A stretch of DNA of 5,597 bases from a bacterium HR36 (GTDB lineage Bacteria; Planctomycetota; Planctomycetia; Gemmatales; HRBIN36): the NCBI GenBank assembly GCA_002898995.1, contig BEIM01000256.1:1-5597 (forward strand), read 5' to 3'. Under the pieces are notes generated by a model, which worked only from the letters and a program-made list of their open reading frames with translations, had not been told where the DNA came from and searched no databases. Below are positions 1-4,958 of the stretch, in pieces. How positions within the stretch are numbered: position 1 is the first letter of the stretch; every line of letters begins with the position of its first letter. The translations under genes were made by a program, and so were the position numbers.

Positions 1-306
1 TGGCTGGGTGGAATCTGGATAGTGACGATTCTATTGTGCTGGGGCTGGTGGCGAACCATACGCCGGGCGTGGCGCTGCGCCAAAGAGGGAAAGCCGCCAG
101 CCGGCCTGGTGCTGACCCTTGCTGCTCTGTTGCTAGTTTTCCCGCACCTGTTTGATCCGGAAGGGCGTCCAGAAGGGATCATGCCCGTAGCGGCAATGCT
201 GCTGGGTTATTTGGTGTTCGACACTCTGCAGAGCACTTTCGAAAGGATGCGTTTGGAACCGCCCACGGAGAATCGGTTCACAGAACCAAAAAACGGCCAG
301 CGCTAA
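1..306 (+). CDS. C-terminal fragment of a multi-pass membrane protein (5' end outside window)
   Basis: The frame is open from base 1 to a TAA at 304-306, giving at least 101 residues, so this is most likely the tail of a longer gene. A GTG at base 22 could start a 94-residue protein, but no good ribosome site precedes it and it would cut into a hydrophobic segment. Numbering from base 1, three hydrophobic stretches are visible: residues 1-19 (rich in Trp, Ile and Leu), 34-51 (PAGLVLTLAALLLVFPHLF) and 59-77 (GIMPVAAMLLGYLVFDTLQ). A basic loop (RRAWRCAKEGK) separates the first two, and a polar tail rich in Glu, Arg and Asn follows the third. By the positive-inside rule that loop is probably cytoplasmic. 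The topology would suit the end of a polysaccharide polymerase/ligase-type or other integral membrane protein, but no diagnostic motif is present and I do not assign a family. Confidence 0.6.
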   Translation, partial: WLGGIWIVTILLCWGWWRTIRRAWRCAKEGKPPAGLVLTLAALLLVFPHLFDPEGRPEGIMPVAAMLLGYLVFDTLQSTFERMRLEPPTENRFTEPKNGQR

Positions 307-315
307 ACGTTGCCG
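288..315 (-). terminator. Rho-independent-like terminator overlapping the end of the TPR gene
   Basis: Read on the minus strand, a GC-rich stem formed by CGGCAACG (315-308) and CGCTGGCCG (302-294) closes a TTTAG loop and is followed at once by six T (293-288). The stem has one bulge and one mismatch. It includes the last two codons and the stop of the TPR gene and lies inside the 3' end of the convergent plus-strand gene. The plus strand lacks a comparable T run, so it would act mainly on minus-strand transcripts. Identified by eye, without a folding calculation. Confidence 0.45.
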
Positions 316-746
316 CTTTCCAGTTGCTGCATAAGCTCGCGGTATCGCGGATCATCACGGATCGAATCGAGGTCGCGGTCTTGCTTGATATACCGATAAT
401 CGCGGTAGCCCAACTCAATGGCCCGGCGGAGGGCACGGATGGCCGAGTCTGTCTTATGGAGGCGGGCATAAGTACAAGCGAGGTTGTAATGAGCGACGGC
501 ATCCTGAGGACGCAGGCGAACCAAACGCAAATCCACCTCGAGCGCTTCGGGATAACGACCGACCTGCGTCAAAAGTTGGCTCATAAGTCGCAGCACATCC
601 ACATAATCTGGATAGCGCTGCAGAATCGCCGCATAGAAGCGTAGTTCAAATTTCAGCTGGCTCTCGTGAGCCATTTCTTCGAGATTGGCCGGCGGACGCG
701 AGATCGCTTCCCAACCTTCGCTTGGCCGCCAGGGTGTTTCTGCCAT
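303..746 (-). CDS. Small TPR-repeat protein
   Basis: This 147-residue protein has no signal peptide or membrane segment, so it should be cytoplasmic. A degenerate helical pair (about residues 25-46) precedes two tetratricopeptide repeats: residues 47-80 (core LRLMSQLLTQVGRYPEALEV) and 81-114 (core AHYNLACTYARLHKTDSAI, with the classic N-L-A, Y and A-I positions). Residues 115-143 form a capping segment of the type 'D-DLDSIRDDPRYREL', common at the end of TPR arrays. TPR arrays generally hold other proteins through a concave groove, and the partner cannot be told from sequence. The ATG start is supported by an AGAGGTG ribosome site (754-760) seven bases upstream. Its own promoter is visible further upstream. 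The TAG stop (303-305) overlaps the TAA of the convergent gene. The TPR call is firm and the cellular role is unknown. Confidence 0.88.
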   Translation of the reverse strand: MAETPWRPSEGWEAISRPPANLEEMAHESQLKFELRFYAAILQRYPDYVDVLRLMSQLLTQVGRYPEALEVDLRLVRLRPQDAVAHYNLACTYARLHKTDSAIRALRRAIELGYRDYRYIKQDRDLDSIRDDPRYRELMQQLESGNV

Positions 747-753
747 GGTTCCG

Positions 754-760
754 CACCTCT
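754..760 (-). promoter_or_regulatory. Ribosome binding site of the TPR gene
   Basis: The minus strand reads AGAGGTG, then a seven-base spacer, then ATG at 746-744. This fixes the start of the TPR gene and argues against longer overlapping frames upstream. Confidence 0.7.
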
Positions 761-846
761 ACGCTACACAGGTCCAAGCCGACTCCTACGACCGCTACTC
801 CTTGTGTTAGGCAGCAATTGAGCCTTGCCCTCAAGATTCCCATGGG

Positions 847-876
847 ATTATATTGCCGGCGCAGGTAGCACGCCAA
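847..876 (-). promoter_or_regulatory. Sigma-70-type promoter driving the TPR gene
   Basis: On the minus strand a -35 box TTGGCG (876-871, four of six matches to TTGACA) is followed by an 18-base spacer and a perfect -10 box TATAAT (852-847). Transcription would start near 840, leaving a leader of about 90 bases before the ATG at 746. It lies in the gap between the metallophosphoesterase and TPR genes, so the TPR gene can be transcribed alone. No obvious operator repeat overlaps it. Confidence 0.6.
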
Positions 877-946
877 GCCACTGAGCAAGTCAGTTCTTGG
901 TAATTCCAACACACTTGGCAGTTGTGTGCGTGCGGCTGGCAACTCG

Positions 947-1888
947 TTACAAATGCCTGCCATGTGCCAATCTGTTCTCATTTCTGCTGAGCAGGGTAAA
1001 CACCGCAACCTCTGGCCTGGCCCGGTAGCGCAAGCGCAGGCCGTAGCCTACTCCGCGATTCACGTAGAGCCAACCATTGCGTTGATGAAACAAGCCAGTG
1101 GCCCAGCGGCGCATTTTCCCGCCTAGAAACAATGGGCCTAACCCAGGCCAGTTCACCTGCCCACCGTGTGTATGTCCGCTAAGAGTAAGGATAGCACGAT
1201 GCCCGGCCAGGCGCTCAATGGTTTGAGGGTGGTGGGCCAGCAGCAGGCACGGCGCTTGAGCGGGAATGCCCCGAAATGCGGCCTGCACATCACAGCGACC
1301 ACTCCAGAGATCATCTACGCCGACGACGTAAAAAGCGGCGCCATTGCGCTCTACCTGCCACGCCTCATTGCGTAGCACCCGAACTCCTCGCTGCCGCAAT
1401 GCCGCCTCGATCCGTAAGGGCAAACCCGAGTGTGCCCAGCCCAGGCGGGTTCGCTTGGCAAAATCATGGTTACCCAAAACAGCGACCACTCCCAGGGGTG
1501 CTCGAAGTCGGCTTAGCACTTCTGCCACCTGTTCGACGTAGCCCCGCCCTGCGTGAACGAAGTCACCCGTCAAGGCGATCAAATGGGGCTTCTGCGCGTT
1601 CGCCAAATCCACTGCTTCGACCAGTAGCGACAACGGAACACGTCGCCCCACGTGGAAATCAGTAAGGTGGGCGATCCGCAGCCCATCCAGAGCCTCGGGC
1701 CAATTAGCCAGCGGCAGTTGCCAGCGCGTCACTTCCAGCCAGTGCGGTTCGACATGCCGCGCGTACGTCCAATGGGCCCATGCCCGACCTAACCAATAAG
1801 CTAAGCCCCGTCGGCGTGTCGAGTTCCTGCTACTAGCCGACCGCGGCCTGTCTCGTTGGCTGTCTGGAACTTGGCGCTTTGGTCTCAT
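947..1888 (-). CDS. Calcineurin-like metallophosphoesterase (YkuE/YaeI-like)
   Basis: This 313-residue protein carries the full metallophosphoesterase signature in order: D77-F-H79 (in LRIAHLTDFHVG), G108-D109 (LTGDF), G139-N-H-D142, a histidine pair H219-H220 (LLLAHHP) and G238-H-T-H241 followed by GGQ. These residues normally bind two metal ions and the phosphate. The spacing and the 'SGHTHGGQ' ending match the COG1408 group (YkuE, YaeI, LpxG-like enzymes), whose known members act on phosphoester or pyrophosphate substrates, some of them at the membrane in lipid A synthesis. The substrate here is not determinable. The first 60 residues are basic and carry RRRGLAYWLGRAW, which could be a membrane-associating helix but has too weak a hydrophobic core for a clear signal. 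The ATG at 1888 is the only good start in the frame; its ribosome site is weak (AGG at 1903-1901, about 12 bases away). The protein ends in TAA and looks complete. Confidence 0.9.
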   Translation of the reverse strand: MRPKRQVPDSQRDRPRSASSRNSTRRRGLAYWLGRAWAHWTYARHVEPHWLEVTRWQLPLANWPEALDGLRIAHLTDFHVGRRVPLSLLVEAVDLANAQKPHLIALTGDFVHAGRGYVEQVAEVLSRLRAPLGVVAVLGNHDFAKRTRLGWAHSGLPLRIEAALRQRGVRVLRNEAWQVERNGAAFYVVGVDDLWSGRCDVQAAFRGIPAQAPCLLLAHHPQTIERLAGHRAILTLSGHTHGGQVNWPGLGPLFLGGKMRRWATGLFHQRNGWLYVNRGVGYGLRLRYRARPEVAVFTLLSRNENRLAHGRHL

Positions 1889-2019
1889 AGATCCCGACTA
1901 CCTGCAAAAGCCAGCCCAGCCTGTTCTTCCGACAGTCTGTGATGCGGCGCGTTGTCGGGTGCTGTTCTGGACTGCACTAGAAGCTGCCGGTGGCTAACGC
2001 TAATGTTCTTTAGAATGCT

Positions 2020-2400
2020 CTAATCCTCGTCCTCTTCTTCTTCCCAATCCTCTTCCTCGTAGTCTTCAAAGTCTTCCTCTTCATCCTCCTCTTCTTCTTC
2101 GAAATCTTCGTCCCATTCCTCCTCTTCTTCCTCTTCGTCCTCCCATTCTTCCTCTTCAAACTCATCCTCCTCGTCGAAATCCTCATCTTCATCGAAATCT
2201 TCGAAATCTTCCTCTTCGAACTCATCCTCCTCTTCGTCGTCGAAGTCGTCTTCTTCCTCCTTTTCGTCTTCGTCAGCGCGACGGCGACCGCAATGGGGAG
2301 ACTGACCGGCTACTGCCAGGGGCCTAGTCGGTTCGTTCCGGTCGTCGCCGATGGCGTTCGGTATGCACCGACCCAGTAGGAGCCAAAGTTTAGTTTTCAT
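2020..2400 (-). CDS. Small hyperacidic protein with aromatic-punctuated Asp/Glu tail
   Basis: This 126-residue protein has a short, mildly basic head (residues 1-41; it starts MKTKLWLLLGRC and includes an RRR at 39-41) and a strikingly acidic tail. From residue 48 to 126 every residue is Asp, Glu, Phe, Trp or Tyr: 67 acidic residues and 12 single aromatics (F53, F61, F66, F69, F75, F81, W86, W96, F100, F111, Y114, W118). Coding is supported by an ATG with GAGGG nine bases upstream (2413-2409), by mixed use of GAA/GAG, GAT/GAC and TTT/TTC rather than one fixed repeat, and by clean termination with TAG. The tail is expected to be disordered and very negatively charged. Such tails can bind basic proteins, mimic DNA or bind cations, but no function can be assigned. 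The head is too short in hydrophobic length to call a signal peptide. A CT-rich low-complexity tract mistaken for a gene is the alternative. Confidence 0.6.
   Translation of the reverse strand: MKTKLWLLLGRCIPNAIGDDRNEPTRPLAVAGQSPHCGRRRADEDEKEEEDDFDDEEEDEFEEEDFEDFDEDEDFDEEDEFEEEEWEDEEEEEEEWDEDFEEEEEDEEEDFEDYEEEDWEEEEDED
2023..2275. repeat. Long, almost pure pyrimidine (plus) / purine (minus) low-complexity tract
   Basis: About 250 bases of the plus strand are mostly C and T, built from irregular TCTTCC, TCCTC and TCTTCG words, with short interruptions such as GAAA and CGTC. It coincides with the Asp/Glu tail of the acidic gene. It is not an exact tandem repeat, because unit order and length vary. 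Tracts like this are prone to slippage and can form unusual DNA structures. Confidence 0.75.
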
Positions 2401-2426
2401 GGTCTTCGCCCTCGTCGTGTAGGTTT

Positions 2427-2457
2427 AAAAAAGTAGACTGTCGGTAGTCACGCTACC
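2427..2457 (-). promoter_or_regulatory. Leader of the acidic gene with two competing hairpins and a T run
   Basis: On the minus strand GGTAG-CGTGA-CTACC (2457-2443) can form a five-pair hairpin. It overlaps a second possible hairpin in which GTGACT (2451-2446) pairs with AGTCTAC (2439-2433, one bulged base), followed at once by six T (2432-2427). The two structures share bases and exclude each other, and the ATG is 27 bases further on. The layout resembles a small attenuator or a terminator of an upstream transcript, but the stems are short and this is tentative. Confidence 0.25.
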
Positions 2458-2836
2458 TCCCGTGTCCAAGCCAAAAATTCCTACGCCCCGAGTACCGCGT
2501 TGGCAGCGAGTCCCAGGGAGCAGAAGCTTGGGCTCAGCAAGCAGCCTCGCGTTCAGGGCCTTGGGCGGTAGCAGCGATAACCGCTCCGACGCTGATGCCA
2601 CGTATGGTTTTGAATAAGGAGAATTGCTCTCCCAGAACGGGCGAATGGCTGTCGCCCAGTGCTGCATTTTGCCCTGCGCTGCAAGGCGTCTGCCACTGCC
2701 TTATACGCCCCACTTTGGCTTCTGGCAAGGGTGCCGGCAAGAGCCCTTTCTGTCCCAGCAGATGCGCCCTGCTACAAATCCCAGCGGCACTTGTGCCCCT
2801 TGCCGAGAAAAGTATTGTATTATCGCAAGACCAGTG

Positions 2837-2853
2837 GCCAGTTGGCAACTGGC
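2837..2853 (-). terminator. Perfect hairpin just after the propeller gene stop
   Basis: A seven-pair perfect inverted repeat, GCCAGTT-(3-base loop)-AACTGGC, starts eight bases past the TAA of the propeller gene on the minus strand. Its position suits a terminator or a 3'-end stabilising structure. No T run follows directly on the minus strand, so it is not a classic intrinsic terminator. Confidence 0.35.
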
Positions 2854-2861
2854 TTGACACG

Positions 2862-4892
2862 TTATTTTTCGAAGACGAGGTCGGCAGCTCCCACATTACC
2901 CACGGCATCACTGACGCGCACCACGATCACGTGCGTTCCGGGTTTGAGGGGCCCGACGCGCAGGCGAAAAGTTTTGGCGCGACTATCAAAGATGCCGTCG
3001 GTGGGAAACAAGTTTTGCCATTTGCCGCCGTCTAGCGACCAGCTGGCCTGGCTGATGCGGGTCAAATTGTCAGTGGCCTGCACTTCTACCACGGCCGTTT
3101 CGCCCTCCCATTTGTCCAGGCGCAGCGTTACTTGCGGAGGCTGATTGTCCACGATGAATGGAGGGCTGACTCGTTCAGTCTGGCGGGATTCCGATTCGGC
3201 GTTCTCCTTGCGGTCGCTGGCTATCACTTTCAACCGATACGTCCCAGAGGGCACGGTGCTCGCATCCCATTCCAGCTCTGATTTCTCTAGGTCGCGTGCC
3301 AGTTCCACCCAGTGCTGCCAGCCCTCTTTGCGGAAGTAAACGTCGAAGACCAACGTATCTTCGTTCGGGTCGCTGGCGCTCCACTTGAAGCGCAATTTCC
3401 GCGCCCCTTCAGTTTTAGCCGTGTCCGCAGACTGGCTTTCGATGTCCGGGACTTCCAGGGAGGTAATTTCGGGGGCCAGATTCACGTGCTGATAGCCCAG
3501 GCTCAGGCGTTGGAGCACTGGGGAATGTTGCGGCGTCTCGGTGGCCAGGGTCAGCCGATATTGGACAAATCGGCCGGAGGGCAAACTGGGCAGCAGTTGG
3601 TCAGGCTCAGTGATCTCGGCAGACCACGGCGTCCAGGTACTGTCAGGGACAGTGGTGTTCCCAGTTCGCAAGGCCACGCTTAGCCGCGTCCCCTTTGGCA
3701 AAGTGGCCGCCCAGGAGACCCGACAGAAGCGACTGACCTGCTTGGCATCGAGCACTTCAGATACCAGCGTTCCTTGCGCCGCATACTGGGGGCGCAACAC
3801 CGACACGCGCGCCGGTTCACCGCTTCCCAGTGCGATAGAGCCATCGCGGCGGCGACACACTGCGGTCACCTGCGGATTCTCCAAACGCACCAACTCGCTG
3901 CTAAGGCGCTGCCGCCAATCCAGCTCGAACAATTGCCCTTGGCTTGCTGTAGCCAATAGCAATCGGTCCCGGTCCAGCGATGTTATTGCGAGTATCATTG
4001 CCCGATCGCGAAAGACCTCTTGCACTGTGCCATTGGCTTGAATCGCGTAAAGCACGTTTTCCTTGATACTCGAAACCCCGCTGGTACTGGTAGCGGGCGA
4101 AGGAGCGATCTTGTTCAGGGGCACTGCTGTTCCCGCAAAGACCACCTCATCCACCACGCACAGGGCGCGCACGTCATTATGCGGCGACTCAAACAGAACG
4201 GTGGCGTGTTTCGTTCTGGTATCCAAGCGATACACAAGGCCTCGCCTGGCAGTAGCGGCGTAGAGTTGGCCATTCGACCACAAGAGTGCCTGGACATGTT
4301 CCTGCTTGGTGGCGTAGAGGAGCTCGACTTGACCCGTGCGGCTGATACGCAAAATCTTTCCGTGCGGCCCCGTGCCAGCATAGAGCGTGTCGGTGGTTGG
4401 GTCGTAGGCCAGCGACCAAACGTAGGACTCGCCTGTCTTGGCAAGCGTGCGGGGCGATCCCGCCGGCGGAATCTCTAGCAGCAAGCCACTCGGTCCCGTG
4501 CCGGCAATGAGCCGACCGTCGGGGGTAGCCAACAGCGAGAAGATTTGCGGATCCTCCGCTTTGTGTACAAGCTGGGCCCGACCTTCAGGGTCAATCCGCC
4601 AAATTTTGCCCTCGTTCCCCGTGCCGACCACCAACCTGCCTTGGCCGTCCTCGACAATGCACCAAATATTGGCGGCATCCAGTTTGGCGACATGTTCGAT
4701 CTGCCGGCCCAGCCGAATGCTGCCATCGCTAACGACCACCGTCGTGCGGCGCTCCGCTTTTTCATAGTGAGCGGGTTGCTGGTGCTGGAAAAAGCGCACT
4801 TTCCCAGCCCACGCTGGCATCACCGTGCCAATCAATCCGAACATCACGGCCCATGTGAGCTTAGGCCAGCAGGTTTTTTCCCGTCCGAGCAT
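2862..4892 (-). CDS. Secreted seven-bladed beta-propeller protein with C-terminal beta-sandwich/Ig-like modules
   Basis: This 676-residue protein starts at ATG 4892-4890. A GTG nine bases upstream (4901) is possible but lies inside the ribosome site. Residues 1-29 form a Sec signal peptide (basic MLGREK, core LTWAVMFGLIGTV, cleavage after PAWA). Residues 68-365 carry seven repeats of the type GTGxxG-x-(I/L)-x-x-(I/L)-(D/P), beginning at 90 (GTGNEG), 131 (GTGPSG), 173 (GTGPHG), 213 (ATARRG), 254 (GTAVPL), 314 (ATASQG) and 356 (GSGEPA). They are about 41 residues apart, except that blade five has an insertion of roughly 20 residues rich in Ser, Thr and Pro. Next come a beta-sandwich-like module (about 370-470, with RTGNTTVPDSTWTPW), an FN3-like module (475-585) and an Ig-like module (586-676). 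No catalytic motif is visible, so a binding or scaffold role outside the cytoplasm is likely. It follows the upstream gene by 66 bases, probably in one operon. Confidence 0.85.
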   Translation of the reverse strand: MLGREKTCWPKLTWAVMFGLIGTVMPAWAGKVRFFQHQQPAHYEKAERRTTVVVSDGSIRLGRQIEHVAKLDAANIWCIVEDGQGRLVVGTGNEGKIWRIDPEGRAQLVHKAEDPQIFSLLATPDGRLIAGTGPSGLLLEIPPAGSPRTLAKTGESYVWSLAYDPTTDTLYAGTGPHGKILRISRTGQVELLYATKQEHVQALLWSNGQLYAATARRGLVYRLDTRTKHATVLFESPHNDVRALCVVDEVVFAGTAVPLNKIAPSPATSTSGVSSIKENVLYAIQANGTVQEVFRDRAMILAITSLDRDRLLLATASQGQLFELDWRQRLSSELVRLENPQVTAVCRRRDGSIALGSGEPARVSVLRPQYAAQGTLVSEVLDAKQVSRFCRVSWAATLPKGTRLSVALRTGNTTVPDSTWTPWSAEITEPDQLLPSLPSGRFVQYRLTLATETPQHSPVLQRLSLGYQHVNLAPEITSLEVPDIESQSADTAKTEGARKLRFKWSASDPNEDTLVFDVYFRKEGWQHWVELARDLEKSELEWDASTVPSGTYRLKVIASDRKENAESESRQTERVSPPFIVDNQPPQVTLRLDKWEGETAVVEVQATDNLTRISQASWSLDGGKWQNLFPTDGIFDSRAKTFRLRVGPLKPGTHVIVVRVSDAVGNVGAADLVFEK

Positions 4893-4897
4893 TGTTC

Positions 4898-4905
4898 TCA
4901 CCTTT
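4898..4905 (-). promoter_or_regulatory. Ribosome binding site that sets the propeller gene start
   Basis: The minus strand reads AAAGGTGA, then five bases, then ATG at 4892-4890. The alternative GTG start (4901-4899) is itself part of this site and has no comparable site of its own, so the ATG is preferred and the protein is three residues shorter than the longest frame. Confidence 0.7.
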
Positions 4906-4958
4906 CGCGCAGTGCCTGAACCAACGCCGGGCCACTCAGGCCAAGGCAGCAGAAGTTC

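Larger units (their letters stand above)
2401..2861. other. 461-base gene-free stretch with several short inverted repeats
   Basis: I see no convincing protein gene on either strand here: the open frames lack ribosome sites, known motifs and protein-like composition. The first 60 bases hold the leader of the acidic gene. Further on are perfect short inverted repeats: GGAGA/TCTCC (2618-2632, 5-base loop), GGGCGA/TCGCCC (2639-2657, 7-base loop), GGCAC/GTGCC (2786-2797) and GCCAGTT/AACTGGC (2837-2853). They could belong to a long 3' untranslated region, an unrecognised RNA or an old decayed gene. No tRNA, RNase P, tmRNA or SRP RNA core was recognised. Confidence 0.5.

Noticed and set aside
910..946. 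Possible terminator after the metallophosphoesterase gene
   Set aside because: Only five-pair stems (CACAC/GTGTG, AGTTG/CAACT) can be drawn and none is followed by a T run.
646..1008. A 120-codon minus-strand frame across the gap before the TPR gene
   Set aside because: It overlaps both the metallophosphoesterase and TPR genes in other frames, spans the predicted promoter and has no protein-like pattern.
1760..1888. Twin-arginine export signal at the start of the metallophosphoesterase
   Set aside because: RRRGLAYW recalls the motif, and YkuE-type relatives can be exported, but the following stretch is too short and polar (RAWAHWTYARH) to be a signal core.
1929..1958. Inverted repeat CCGACA/TGTCGG upstream of the metallophosphoesterase
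   Set aside because: Six pairs with an 18-base loop and no T run or promoter context. It is readily expected by chance.
2692..2698. GCCACTG word as in the cobalamin riboswitch core
   Set aside because: None of the other conserved riboswitch segments is near it, and no transport or cobalamin gene follows.
2534..2911. A 125-codon minus-strand open frame in the gap
   Set aside because: It overlaps the end of the propeller gene in another frame, has no ribosome site and has a disordered, unprotein-like composition without a recognisable motif.
2595..3144. Overlapping plus-strand frames of 146 and 161 codons
   Set aside because: Much of their length lies antisense to the well-supported propeller gene. 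They look like shadows and lack ribosome sites and domain features.
4020..4478. Plus-strand frame of 152 codons inside the propeller gene
   Set aside because: It is antisense to a gene with clear repeats and signal peptide, and has no motif or ribosome site of its own.
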